A stretch of 64,000 bases of DNA from Ceratothoa steindachneri (taxonomy: Eukaryota > Arthropoda > Malacostraca > Isopoda > Cymothoidae): the NCBI GenBank assembly GCA_963969495.1, contig OZ018326.1, positions 5,514,669 to 5,578,668 of the forward strand, given 5' to 3'. Under the pieces are notes generated by a model. It searched no databases. It worked only from the letters and a program-made list of their open reading frames with translations, and was not told where the DNA came from. Numbering within the stretch: the first letter of the stretch is position 1; each line of letters opens with the position of its first letter. This document shows, in pieces, positions 34,481 to 47,039 of the stretch. Made by a program: the position numbers and the translations under genes.

Positions 34481-35738
34481 TTACGGCACGCAAACTTATT
34501 ACTAGAAAAAATCTGCCCTACGTGCATTTTTTACTAGGCCTGCAGTGCTATTTCACTTCGCTCATAATATTAAGAAAATATCCAAGGGAAAAGATTTATT
34601 ATTTCACAACACATTAAAAATTAATGTGCCCCCTAAAATCACAATTTCTTTTAAATGCAGGATGACACAAACACGTTAGGTTCATTATAATAATAACTAA
34701 GAATATTAAGTATATTACAGTCTGCTACACTAGTTTCGGATATGTATCTCAACAATGTTTTCGCAGACAGGAAGAAACACCCAATATTTCTTTACAAATG
34801 AAAATTAACTTCGGCGAACAATCTTGTGCTAAGACCATCCTGCAGTATTCACGCTGGTACTGAAATTCTGAAACAGTCTGTCTCTCACCCACACTGGAGC
34901 AAGCAAGAATGCACCGACACAGCGCCGTCAGCGTGGCTTTGGAACGGTTTAGAAGTAATGAACATGTTCGCAACTCACTCAAATGCGTTTATGTGAACCG
35001 TAGAATATTTTAGTAGATTTTTATTTGTTAATTGATGTTGTTAGGTGAAATTAAGATATTCCTAAGCAAGTAGTGAATAACTATGATGGTCTTACTTATT
35101 GAAAGTATGAAAAAAACCCAGATTATGGTCTATTACCAAAATAATAACCCAGAAACCCAGATATAACCCAATGAACATAGAGCTGGGTGGAAAAACCGAG
35201 CAGCAGCAGGCCTGTTGTCGCCTGTATTGTACTCTTGACAAGACATGCCAGTTAGGCTTTTACACCTACCAGGCTCGTTCGTATTAGCTCGAGTTGCTGG
35301 ATAATTTATCGTTTATTTAAGAATATTATCGAAAGGAAACCTTTCATAGATTGAATTTTAAATCCTAATCTCTATAGAAATGTATTGTTTCAAGAAAATA
35401 TTGAATTTTAATTACTTTTAATTTGTACGATTATAGATAACAACTTGGGGTGTAATTTCTGAGACCGAGCCAAGTGCTTGTGAATGATGACGAGAGAACT
35501 GTTACGAATGAAGTTTTTTACACAGATCACCTCTAAGACGACTGCTAGATCCTGAACGAAAATATTTGTACTGCGACCAGGCTCAATAAAAGAAAGAAGC
35601 CAGAGTTATTGGCTGCAACTACTTACTTGAAGTCGGTGTTGGCAGAAATTAAATCTCCTTGCAACACATTCACTTTACTGAATTTATACTCGGACTAAGC
35701 CCGAACAGCCCATGTGCCGGAGTTTCCACTGATATATA

Positions 35739-35741
<3 letters not shown>
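34481..35741. other. No recognised gene
   Basis: AT-rich. A 77-codon minus-strand stretch at 34982-34749 has no recognised similarity. Nothing else seen. Confidence 0.5.

Positions 35742-35832
<91 letters not shown>
35742..35832. repeat. (TA)n tract, the longest in the window
   Basis: About 45 uninterrupted dinucleotides. Confidence 0.97.
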
Positions 35833-35836
<4 letters not shown>

Positions 35837-37299
35837 TTCTATGATTTGCCTTCAAATTTTTAATCTATTCTACCTAATTTTATATTTAGACAATTATTTA
35901 ATAGGTTAGTTTTATCTTACGTGAAAGAAATCTGACCTCTAATGATAATCATATTTCAAACTCTTATCCTATTACAGTAGTTAATATCATGAAAAAAATA
36001 GCAACAAGGATCATAGGAACCCCCTCAGACAGAAAAAAAAGCATTTTAATTACTCGTTTGGTCGATAACGCCGTTGAAATTCTGACAGAAATGAGCATCC
36101 CAAATAAATATGGGTATTTTTTCTGAATCGGACAAAGTATTGACCCAAATTCAAAGACCGCAATACTAGTAGAGATTATAATTGGAAAAGGGAGGAACAA
36201 ATCGAGGGCAGGAGAACAGAGTAAAGAACACAATAAAATCAAAGAGAAGTGGTTGTGGCCATTATTTGGCATATTTATTGAATTATCCACCAAAAATGAT
36301 AGAAATAATTATAAATTTTGCCTCTAAAATTGAACAAATATAAATTTCTATTTAGCAATATCAAATTTTGCCTCCTGCAAGTAGAAGAGCAGCAAATTCT
36401 CAGATCACTTACCAAAGATTTCGAGGCTCAGTTTATTCAACCTTTCATTTTATGGATTAGTTTCTAAAACCAACACAAGACAAAATTTGGGGGTTGCGGC
36501 AAAGCTTGAACTTCAGTTGCCTGTAGTGAATGTGCAAACTGCAATTTTGGCCTGTCTATCTTATCCTTTATTTCCGACTATAAATTCAAGGATTTTTCGT
36601 TTCTATAACTACCTATAGTGCTAAATTATTTTAACTGAACATAATATAGATAAATAATTTAAGTATTGATTTAGTAACGCCTCTTTTGTTTCAATACCAT
36701 CTAATTCATTAACAATTATTTCTAATCAACGTATATTCATAACTAGATAGTGACGTACTATTTTACAATACAGGGTATTATTCCTGCTTTAATGAATATC
36801 GATCTAAAAGAGCGTAAGCGAATGAGAGAGAAAGGGAAAAGAAAACGCCCTCAATTTCAGTAAAAAAGAGACATAAAAAGGTCCCAGTTGGTGAAAGAAA
36901 AAGAATATGCGACTCGTTCGATCATCTGAATTGTTGGTAGCAAATGCATTTGCACCAGAGATAAGTCACTGTTATGGTTAGCAAGTGTGTTAAGTCAGCA
37001 AACATCTCAGTCATCAAGAAGAGGAAGCGACTGAAATACTCCTTTACCTATTCTCCTAAATGTAAAAATTGCAATAAAATATTTAATAACAAAGTTTTGG
37101 CGCCTCTCGGTCGTGAAATAATTAGCAATTTAGGGAACCTAAGGCAAAACACATATTGCCCAAGAAACCAGCTAACTTGAGGGCGGCTGACTGATTAAAA
37201 GAGCTAGAACAAAATGAACAGTCAAATAATTCGTTAATTTTGCACAAACGTTGCTATTCGAGAGAATAATCATTTTTTTTAATAATGTCTCTTAGATTT
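35833..37299. other. No recognised gene
   Basis: AT-rich. The 109-codon minus-strand stretch 36293-35964 is hydrophobic, and the 68-codon plus-strand stretch 36974-37180 is basic. Neither resembles a known family, and no supporting start context or neighbour is present. Confidence 0.45.
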
Positions 37300-38250
37300 A
37301 AATAAACAAGGTCTACTGACAAAGTCTGATTTATGACCTTACGGCATTCAAAACTTTCAGTAATTCTCGAACTAAGCTTAGGAGGACGTTGGCATTCGAA
37401 GGGAATGAATAGTTACACTGTTATTGCCAAAATAAAAATAGCAAAACGGGGACCAACCGACATAGTAAGATAAAGAGTCACGGGCGACTAAAAATAACTA
37501 ATTTCGCAGCTTTGACGATAAGGAAAATTATTGGGAGCAGAGAAATGGTGAAAACTTTTTTCTCCATATTTCCCTTCAGAGTTAGCTATTTTATACAAGT
37601 TTTGAGCCTTTAAATCATTCCCTCTCCCTCTCTCAGACATATTTCCTGTCATATTTTATTAAAAGAAGAGAAAATTTATTAGGGTACTTCGATAAAATAA
37701 GATTTTCTTTCTAAATATATCATTTTATTGGTTTTGAGTAAAGATCTTTTTATTTTCTTTTCCAAACTTTGGTCGGTACTTCGCTAACTACTATCAGATA
37801 TTGTATCTGATCGTCTTCTTGAAATGCAGAATAATCTTCTGCCATTTTATTTACTATTAAATGATGACCCAGCAAAATTTCCAGAAAAGTCATGAATAAT
37901 TATCAAACAAAGTCTGCTGACCACAGGTCGCGTGCTCTCACTTATTCTGATTTATGCCTATACGACCTTCAAAACTTTCAATAATTCATGGACTATCCTT
38001 GGGAGGACCTTCACAATTATATAATTCGAAAGAGAATGTAAAACAATATAAGGGTTTCAAATTTCGTTAGAATTGGCCAATAGTCATGAAGTTATTGCCA
38101 AATAATTCCTCGGCTAACCAAGGGGAGACCTTGACATTATGTCATTCGAAAGAAAATATAAAATAAAATAAGAGTTTAAAATTTAGTTAGAATTGGCCAT
38201 ATAGTTATGATATTATTGCTCCCCTCCCAAATTATTCCCGGCATAACCTA
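37300..38250 (+). repeat. Cluster of an unclassified dispersed repeat
   Basis: A block at 37310-37400 (CTGATTTATGACCTTACGGC, CAAAACTTTCAGTAATTC, AGGAGGAC) recurs in diverged form at about 37940-38010. A second block (TTCGTTAGAATTGGCCAATA...GTTATTGCCAAAT) at 38060-38110 recurs at about 38185-38235. GCAAAACGGGGACCAACCGA at 37441 has a close reverse-complement match near 63910-63925, at the far end of the window. It is therefore a dispersed family with internal repetition, type unknown. Confidence 0.65.
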
Positions 38251-38720
38251 AGGTGGTAGTGGTGTAAGTGGAGATGGTATAGGTGGTGGTGATGTAAGTG
38301 ATGGTGAGTAGGGGGTGGTGGGATACGTGGATGTGGTGTAGGTGGTGTTGGTATTGGTGGTGGTGGTGTAGGTGGTGGTGGGGTAGGTGGTGGTATAAGT
38401 GTTGGAAGTATAGATGGCGTTGTTTTAGGTAGTGGCGAAATATGTGGGGGGGGGGGGGTGTAGATGGTGGTAATGTAGGTTGTGGTGGTGTAGGTGTAGG
38501 TGTTGTAGGTGGCGTTGGTGATGTAGGTTGTGTAGGTATTAGTGATGATGTAGATGGTATGATAGTTTGGGTGTAGGTGGTGTACGTGGATTCTATGTAG
38601 GTGATAGAGTTGGTGGTGTTGTAAGCGGTTTAGGTTGTGGTGGTGTAGGAGGTGCATGTGGAGGTAGCTTTTAGTGGTGTAGGTGTCACTGGTTTAGGTA
38701 GTGTAGGTGGTAGGCGTGAT
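38251..38720. repeat. G-rich minisatellite (GGTGGTGTA-type)
   Basis: Imperfect tandem units of the kind GTAGGTGGTGGTGGT with TAGGTGGTGTAGG variants over about 470 bases, including one run of ten or so G near 38448. The complementary strand translates to His/Pro/Thr-rich residues, which are compositional. Confidence 0.92.
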
Positions 38721-38934
38721 TGTAAGACCTATCGAGTCTCTTTATGTGAACAACGTTTGAATCATTCTACTGGTTTGAAGTACAAACAAAAGATTTTGGG
38801 CGCTGAAGAATTTGATTTTTTTTTTATCGAATTAAAAGCCAAAGACAAACAAGAACATATCTCAAAGAAAGTGTGTACAGAGATATCTGTAAAGAAAGTT
38901 CTATAGTTAGAGGAAGTGAGAATGTATGGCAGAT

Positions 38935-39815
38935 ATAAGTAGTATTGTGGGGTGTACCCCGAGTTTCCCTCCCCCTCCTTACAGGACAAAGCCGAGCCCC
39001 CCCTTACGGACGAGCGACCTAGTACCCCTCCCCCCATACCAGACGAGCGGCCGAGTCCCCCCCTCCCCCGAACATCTTTAGACCTTATTATCATTTATAG
39101 CATCAGAGGCCGTGTTTACAGAACGCGGTCGATGTTTCTTATCGTGCAATCAACCGTACGGGACGATATTTGAGGCCGAGCATCTTCAGAAAATAATTAG
39201 TTATGGAATCAGTGGTGGTCACTTCTTTGCTCCAAAACCCCCACCTCTTCCTAACCCTCTTTACCGAACGAGCGACCGAGTGCTCCCATCTCCCTTACCG
39301 GAGGAGCCCCCATCCTAGCCCCCCCCGCCTTCACCGGAGGAGCCCCCATCCTAGCCCCCCCCCTACCCTGGTTTATTGTCATACACATTTATTTTTCCTT
39401 CATCTCAAAATAGTTCTAGACATTATCTTTATTGGAATCATTAATGGTCGCTTCAATACCTTACTACTCCATAAATATCTGAGTATTAATGAAAAAAAGG
39501 TCGTCCATTAAGATTTATTACAGGAATTTTTATCTGATGACTATAAGACTGTTATCATTTTTTGGCATCATTTACCTAGTCCGTCGTGTTGGCTCGGCCG
39601 CTCGTCCGGTAAGTGGGGGGATGGGGGGACTCGGTCGCTCATCCGGTAAGGGGGAAGGGGGGCTCGGCCGCTCATCCGGTAAGGGGGGGGGACTCTGCTC
39701 CTCATCCGGTAAGGGGGGGGGGGGCTCTTCCGGTAAGAGGGGGAGAGGGGACTCGGTCGCTAGTCCAATAAGGGGAGGAGGGAGACTCGGGCTCCACCCC
39801 ACAATATTACTGATA
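38935..39815. repeat. Fold-back with C-rich left arm and G-rich right arm
   Basis: Outer ends GTATTGTGGGGTGTACCCCG (38941) and the complement of GGGCTCCACCCCACAATATT (39788) face each other. Inside, the left side has repeated units of the form CTTACCGGAGGAGCCCCC / GACGAGCGGCCGAGTCCCCC (38975-39075 and 39280-39365). The right side has the complementary form, GGGGGACTCGGTCGCTCATC / CCGGTAAGGGGG (39590-39790), in tandem copies of roughly 30-35 bases. The loop (about 39370-39580) is AT-rich. The long G runs could form quadruplexes. Confidence 0.8.
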
Positions 39816-41999
39816 TATAGCCGAGCATTCTTTTACAGAGAATCAAAAGGAAGGGATAACAAAGGGAATTAGAGCAAGGAGGGCAAACGAGCCTACAGAT
39901 TTAAGAAATGTTGTCCTCCATGTAACAAGTGACATCAACTTTTGGGTAAAGAAAAGGAAATATAAGTTCAATAAAATAATGGAAGGGCGCGCAGTATAGG
40001 TACAAAAACATGGAGGATAGAATGCAGGCACGACTAAATAACAACAGCCCAACATGCGGCATGAGAGCAAAGGAGATGAATGGACGAAAGCTGGTTGGCG
40101 ACTAATCTGCTGAGATTATGATTTAAATAAATTGACATAAAATGGTATAAATGAGCTGCTTCAGATGCAGCAGTATCAAATGGAACTGCCGGAAGAACTG
40201 GGAGCAGAAGGAAGTGCCGCTGCTTTTCCTAACAGTTGCACCAATCTCTATATACACCTCTTTGCGGGAGAAGTTGAAGGAAAAACGTCATTTTAACGTG
40301 AAAAACAGTTATTCATTATCCTGTGTTAACTTTAGGGCAAAGTGAGCGTCAATTAAACTATATTAACAGTAAAGGTTCCTTAGATAAATATGTAACAGTA
40401 ATGAATGGTATTCATGAGGTATGGGATATATATATATATATATTAGATAAACCTCAAGCTTGGATCTCATCAGCCTTTTACCTTGAGTTAATAATACTTT
40501 GAATTTATCATAGAACTCTTAGGGCAGGGATTTTATGGTCTAATTATTAATATAATTGCTCATCTGTTTTCAGGTAAAGTTAAATTTATCGCTGCCGAAA
40601 CCTTTTAAAAATAATGTTACTAACCTTCTTTCAAAATAAATGGCTTTCTCCTCTAGACTGATTTTTATCCTTCCTTTTGGGATGCTACAACAAGTTAGGA
40701 ATTTTCTCTCTTGTCTTATATTTATCAAGTTATAGAAAAGAACGAACCATCTCTGAATGATATCAGCGTTGATAAAGGCAATTAATTCATGATCAGAATT
40801 ATTCAACTTAACAAGATAATGAATGTGCATTTTGGAAAACTCTTGTTGTCCAGGAAGATGTTGATTGACGCGATGTTATTATCTGAGGAAACTGATGTCA
40901 AAGCTTTGTCTAAAACTCTGCTCTTTTCCTGGAAACTCTTTGGAATCAACGAAGAGAGTGAGGAGTATATCAAAGTATCTTTAAGCACAGCTAATCTTTG
41001 ATTCCACTTTCAGGATTTGAAAAAATTTCGAGAAATATATAAAGGTCCCATTGATTAAAACCTAAAACAGTTTTCTTATTTTCAGGAAAAGTACTGTTTT
41101 TACCTGTTATTTGTATATGTATCAGCTGACTAGTTTTTTTTTCCTCAGTATGGCGCAAAAATAAATGTACCATTTTTCGGTGAATATGAATGTCTAAAAA
41201 TTGCGAGACGATTCATTGGAATTTTTTACCCACGATCATCAGCGAGAGTTGCTGGAACCATTGGTTATTATAATTTTTAACCTTGCCTCAGAAGCTTCTT
41301 TTCTCAGTGTTTTCATTCTTTGATCTTTGATCAATACTATTACTTTGTCGAATTGTTAACCAATAGTTATAATTCTCTTACATCGATGTTAAGTTTATTC
41401 GTGTTCTTTATTGTAACATGTTTTCATTTAATAATCGTTGTTCTTCTCTCTTTCATGTTCAATTTTTCACACAGAAAGAGGAAAAAAACGTAGCATAAGT
41501 TGTTAGTAACTTATTCATATTTATTCATGTTTAAGGATTATGCATACTGTAATATATTTCATGGTCTAGATCCAGACATACTAATATCAGGACAATGAAT
41601 CGACTACTATATTAACAGTTTAGCAAATTAAACTTTGGAGTTTATCTGGCTTCCTGTGTTGTGGCTGGAGATCAGATCCTGTGTCCTAGGATGCTCACGG
41701 TTGGAGAATATTCGACTATCATGTGTTCCAGTCAGATGGGCTCAGTCTTCTGTCTGTCCATTGTGACTGCGGTGAATTTGGTCCTATTTGTCTGTATTTT
41801 CCACTTATCCTCGAAACTGGATATCTCTTTAGGCCTCAGCTTTAGTCGCTTTCGACATCACTCTTCTAGATCTTGGTTTCGCGTATCACAATCGGGGTGA
41901 TGTTGTCCGCGAACCATAAACAATACGATGGAACCACCATTGCAGCAAAATGAAATAAAATAAAGAGAACAAAGAGACCTCTAAGAAGCATACTCGCGA
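39816..41999. other. No recognised gene (2.2 kb)
   Basis: AT-rich, with a short TA run at about 40427-40442. Several 60-86-codon open stretches on both strands overlap one another between 40570 and 41170. Nothing could be assigned. Confidence 0.45.
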
Positions 42000-43160
42000 G
42001 TATAAATTGACATGTTACACGCCCCAATGACCAAAACCCTTGGAAATTATAGAAATGTCCATAATGTTTCTAAATATAGCACATATGGCAGCTCAACCCA
42101 TAGTGGACAAAGCTTTGAGAACATCCAAAATAAATGTTTCGCCCAAATGATTGGACTCATATTTCAAACTTATCTAACAAAAGACTTGCAGTCAATTTCA
42201 GTAGGAACCGTCTTCCTTACACCAATTATGAATCAGGCAATTTACTAATAAGTGAGTACATCTGAATAATGTTTACTCTCAAGGAATTTTCGTCGTTGCA
42301 TAGTTCGCGCAATAAATCTTTTCTGCACCTTTCATAACATAACCTCAGTCTCATACAACAAGGCTGACAGCAGCATACTCTCATGTTAAATAATGACACA
42401 TTCCACAGTCCAATCCTTAGATTTACCTAATCCCTTAATATCTCCTGCGACTAAATAAACATAAAAATGCAGTGGTGGCGCCACTATTTTTTCTCTATTA
42501 CTCATTCAAGGCACACCCTAGAAAAAATACTCTAAAATTGTTTAAGAATAACACCAAATATCCTAATATCACACCCCATTTCATCTTCTGTACCAAAAAT
42601 AGTATCAAACTCATGCATCAGCATCCGAACTTTACTTAGAATCACTCCCTCACAATCCTATCAAATTTCATCCCTTTTCTCCATTCCCATCAGTAATTTT
42701 ATTGCTACCACATCCATTTTGACACCAAATTTATATCCTCGTCTTAACCCAAACATAAACGTAACTACTTGGGTTATCTTTCACCCAAACGTAAGCTTTA
42801 TGTACATGATAATTCCTTAAACTAGCATCCTAAAGATTACCCTTCAGTCAATACATGTTTAGCACCTGCCATATTGCCTCTCCATCTACATACACATACG
42901 CTCGCTTTCTCCAGACCCAAAAACCCTGCATAGACTTTATGTCTCTTACCATTTTTATAGGTGAAAGTTGGAGTGCAAATATTTGATCAACGCATCCCCA
43001 AGTTCTGCTTATAAGCCAAACCTTAACTTCTTCATACACTTTACCTAACTCTTTCGACATTCATTCTCCTTTACTATTGTAATCAACTTTCTCGTCTTTG
43101 CTCTTATAGAACATTACTTTCAGGCTATTCTTCTTGACAATAAGCACTACATATTTTACT
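42000..43160 (-). pseudogene. RTE-type LINE reverse transcriptase relic
   Basis: Read on the minus strand: WLISRTWGCVDQIFAL (43020-42970) matches the FRKGRGCVDQIF block of RTE-like reverse transcriptases. The next block is replaced by unrelated residues. GEAIWQVLNMY (42880-42850) fits the block after LEKAYDRV. Further on, decayed LRRGYKFG and MDVVAIKLLMGMEKR (42740-42680) fit the VGLRQGC...MDAVMKEVKMGMGRR region, and LSALLYETEVM (about 42360-42330) fits the ALLYGSEAW region. The palm with the FADD/YADD motif is not preserved. Many frame breaks; no 3' end identified. Confidence 0.6.
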
Positions 43161-44109
43161 TACAACTGCTTTAAAATATAGCCTCGTATATATTGTAAGA
43201 GAAATTTACAAGTTACAGAGGGAGTTACGTATTTTAGGCAGGGGTCAATTCGATGAGACGAATCAACTCCATCTTCCGAACAAAGATTAGAAAAAGGATG
43301 CGTTAATGGGCTTGTTCAATTTGGTTAACTTTTAAGGTAAAACTGTATGGATCTGAGTGAGTTTGTTTATCCAAATAACCGGAACTTGATTTATACGATT
43401 TGAATTTCTTGGATTTGAATAACATCGCAGAGGTAAAATAATTTTCCGTTATTTTTTCAAAACTGGGCTTATTCTGGTCAGTTATGAGAATTAAACTGCC
43501 TTTGAAATGTTTCGTTTACTCCTTCACGACGAATTAGTTCACGATATATTCATTTTACATTTCCATCCTTTTAGGTGATTTAATACAAGTTCTTATTTTG
43601 CTGATATATAGGAAAAGATCCACTTGATAAGTGAAATTTAATTCTTTATTAGTTTATGTTTATTAGTTAATGGGGAAACTATTGCTGAATGTAGATATTG
43701 GATGCGGGTAAGACTACTGATGGAATTATATATTTTGACGATCGACCCATTAATTAATGTTTTAGCAGTAAAAGTTAATCGTACTTAGATACCCGAATAT
43801 CTATTGTTTCCTTGAATCGCTGAAAAAATCAATGAGATTTTCCACTTAAAGGTATTATAAATGGAAAGAGGCGGAATTAAACCTATTTAAAATACTCTTC
43901 GCTGTCTCGCTTGGGAGGACCACGATATTGGTTAATTTCACATTATATGCCTCGGAAACAGAGAATTCCCTTATGAATTCGATCTCGTTCTCAACTTGCA
44001 AGATACTTATCTTTGTAAATCTTATCAAGTAAATATTTTAATTCATTGAACATTTGACTAAGCCTATCGATTTTTTAGCTTCAATATAATTTTTGCTTAG
44101 ACCCAAGCA

Positions 44110-44240
44110 AATATTTGTGAAACTGAAATAATGAGTCAGTAATTAGCAATAAAGAAAAGACAGTTTTATGACCACAGCGTATTATAATTCAATTTTATGT
44201 GCTAAGGAAGATTGCCTCGTCATTTGATCTAAGCAAAAAT
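44110..44240 (+). repeat. Direct repeat, left copy
   Basis: TTTGTGAAACTGAAATAATG...GGAAGATTGCCTCGTCA recurs at 45353-45470 in the same orientation, with small indels. The copies are ~1.24 kb apart. The intervening DNA has no recognised coding content. Confidence 0.8.
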
Positions 44241-45352
44241 TATATTGTACACTTTTTAGGAAATTTGGTGATTTGTGACCTTAAAAACTTTAGTCACGTA
44301 TGGTTTCGGCATCTGTCATGCTGAAATGGATTTTTTTATTAATATTTAAGCAAATCTTTTGTTTCTAAAGTCGTAGGCTGGTTGCCATTCGAGAGAAAAC
44401 TTTCAGTGAACTAAATGATCGCGGAAAGTTCTGATAAATAAAACACCCACACTCATTATTAATATAAAATAAATTAGAAAAATCATAGCTCAATCAACAA
44501 CATGCAGGTAAGTTTGGGCGCAGCAATGGTGTGCGAACCGCTCAAAACTGATTCAGTCTCGAATCAGCATGAAACTGACGAGAAGAAATTTGTGAGACAA
44601 CTATCAGTGATAACAAGAAACAACGGAGGAAAATTCTGAAAATAATCACTTGGGTTTTAGAATGAATTTATTCAAAATTCTCTGTTTGCCTCAGCTTAGC
44701 GGACAAACAACTCACCGTTGTTTAATGGTATGGGAATGCACTGAAACAATAAAAAAAAACAGATAAGAAAGTGACAAAATATTCAGTAATGAATATCACA
44801 TCTATCTCAATAGAGTCATAAAACAAACCGAATCTACACTTGGTTTAAGTATCAGCAAGGTTTATGGACCTTATTTTTTGAGGACCCAAAGACAAGGAAA
44901 TTGCTTTTAGTAACTTTAAAAAGATATATAAAAATGGTGTAAACTTTGTCTGAACAATAAGACTACAGTAACAAGTCGTTTCAGAAAGACGAAGCAAAAT
45001 CCCAACCAAGACAATCACTCGAAGCTTTAACGAGAATTTTTTAGCAGATTCATTTCTCCTCACTCTCAGTTTCCATAGCCCGCAAGATCTATCGATCTAT
45101 CATCTATGGACTATTTTTCTGGGGATTTGTCAAGAACAAATTATTCACGTAACATCCATCCCTTATCGCATAATTAAAGCAATCTATGCTATAGAGGGTA
45201 CAGTCCATTGAATGTAGCGTTTTGGAAAATGTAATAAATAACTTCGTTTCCACTTGTGTGTAATGTGAAAATGTCCGAGGATGTTAATTTAAATATATGT
45301 AGAATATACTAGAACTGTGAAAAAGTTGTCTTTCCAAAGCTTTTCATTTAAT

Positions 45353-45470
45353 TTGTGAAACTGAAATAATGAGTCAGTAATTAGCGATTAAAAAGACACT
45401 TTTATGACCACAGTATTTCAATTCTATGTGCAAAGGAAGATTGCCTCGTCAATTGATCCAAGCGTTTTTT
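45353..45470 (+). repeat. Direct repeat, right copy
   Basis: Partner of 44110-44240. About ten bases shorter through a deletion after TTTATGACCACAG. Confidence 0.8.
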
Positions 45471-46299
45471 CCCCCTTGAAATTATGATGCTTTTCTCTTG
45501 CAGAAAAAACAAATGAAAGCCAATATAGAAATGTATCCTGAAACAAGTTCCATAATTTGATTAATAGCAATTAATCCTTTAAAGGGTTCACTAGAGTTAT
45601 GTAAGCTTTAAGGTCGTTTCTTTCATAAGTTGGGCCGTAACTTTCTATAAATATCCAAATTAATTATAAATTGCCTTCTAGTAAGAGCAGGAGCCATTTA
45701 CATATAAAGCCGAGTAAGAATTAAAAGACATAAATTAGAGAAATTGTAAATTAAGGTAACTAATTTTTAGTTTTGTTTACACTCTTTTATAAATATAAAA
45801 GAACAAGCGGGAAATGAATTCTGGCTAAGGAGGCCTATTTTGAATGAGGTCTTTGATTCACCCTTTAACTACTAATCATTCTACTACTACACATCCCAAA
45901 GGTAAGAGACATACCATTACTTTCAATATCAACTGGTTTGAAGAAATGGTCGTTGAAGAGTAGAGTAACTTCTTGTTCGAGCGGTGAACAAACAGCTATG
46001 GTTTGCCTCGTGGTTACACTAGAGAGAAAAAGTTAATTTATTTCTGAAATGATATGGTCCTAAGTGGCCTAAAGGTCATGGACCAAGCTCGTGCTAGTTT
46101 TTGACGAAAATGTACCCTTCTGTAAGCGTTTATGCTCTTTATACAGCTTTCTTTTGTACAACATAGGGAAAACGCATAGCCTCTACCGCTAATTAAGATT
46201 CAACAAACTAAACACCGTAAGCTTCATATATCTGCATTCAGAAATAGTTTACGAATATTTCCTTTTCCTCTATAATTGATAGCAGATACATAATAACAA

Positions 46300-46560
46300 C
46301 GGCAGTAGTAGTATTGTATGTAGGGTGGAGTCCGAGTCTACACACACGCACACATTCATAGGCACAGACAAACATGTACACATGCACGTACTCATGAGCA
46401 CACATGACCTTGCAACCCGAGTCTGCCTCCCCTCCGCTTAATGGTTTGTCGCTAGGTCCCCCCCTTCCTAGGTAAATGATATTTTTTCGAAGGATTCAGA
46501 GTCTGCGTAGTATTGTCGCCTTCCAGCCCCCCCCCCCCTCCCTTAGGTCAGTGACACTTT
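46300..46560. repeat. CA-rich and poly-C low-complexity block
   Basis: A CACACA-type run (46340-46405) is followed by C-rich stretches with runs of 7 and 12 C. The C-rich part resembles the left arm of the fold-back at 38.9 kb in composition and in words such as GAGTCTGC and TTCCTAGGT, but I cannot align them convincingly. Confidence 0.6.
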
Positions 46561-46737
46561 TTTTTTAGCAAATCCGTTGGGTTTCTTTGACGCGGTTTGA
46601 ATTTTCATTAACTTTCCAGTATTATCATACCAGCGGAGTTGCCACTTAGCTTTTTTTACAATCGTTTATTTGGTCCGTCTTGTTGCCTCTTTTAAATCAT
46701 TTGTCGCTAAACATATCTTTGTGTCACATGTTCTAAG

Positions 46738-46986
46738 ATGATTCTCCATCCACACCGTATCACACCCAGACTTAGTAAATATTATGCCATCGAATATGTT
46801 TGCGGATCGGATTATAAATTTAGCTCAGAATATTCATCTACGGTTGATTTCTTCGATCATCTTCGTCGACTTATTCATGAATACCCAATTGATCGGATTG
46901 AATTTCACTACAATAACGGAAAAGAAGTATTTGAACATCTCCAGTTTATGGATTTAGAAGATTTAATCATCGGTGAAAAATTTTAG
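46738..46986 (+). CDS. Small open reading frame of unknown function, 82 codons
   Basis: Uninterrupted from ATG to TAG. The protein is balanced in composition (not a simple-repeat artefact), with an acidic C-terminal half containing DHLRRLIHEYPIDRIEFHYN and ending in EDLIIGEKF. Predicted to be mainly helical and soluble. No signal peptide or membrane segment. It lies next to Polinton-like fragments on the opposite strand and might be an accessory gene of that element, but this is inference from position only. I do not recognise the family. Confidence 0.35.
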   Translation: MILHPHRITPRLSKYYAIEYVCGSDYKFSSEYSSTVDFFDHLRRLIHEYPIDRIEFHYNNGKEVFEHLQFMDLEDLIIGEKF

Positions 46987-47039
46987 GAACGAGCTTATGG
47001 GTCATTTTTTCTTTGAAATAATATATATATATATATTGT

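Larger units (their letters stand above)
43161..46299. other. Unique AT-rich DNA with one spaced direct repeat
   Basis: No coding region recognised in 3.1 kb. The only structure I see is the pair of ~120-base direct repeats listed separately. Confidence 0.5.

Noticed and set aside
35964..36293. 109-codon hydrophobic frame as a membrane protein
   Set aside because: AT-rich sequence readily gives such frames; hydrophobic segments are interspersed irregularly and the opposite strand is nearly as open.
38232..38657. 141-codon His/Pro/Thr-rich frame on the minus strand
   Set aside because: It is the complement of the GGTGGT-type minisatellite; composition explains it entirely.
39489..39872. 127-codon Gly/Ser-rich frame with repeated SSGKGGG units, and the proline-rich frame opposite
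   Set aside because: Produced by the G-rich tandem units of the fold-back; runs of G and C are length-variable, so the frame is not stable.
40570..41173. Possible Penelope-like or other RT remains (CSIPKGRIKIS-type phrase on the minus strand)
   Set aside because: Only one short weak resemblance, with overlapping unrelated frames; not enough to call.
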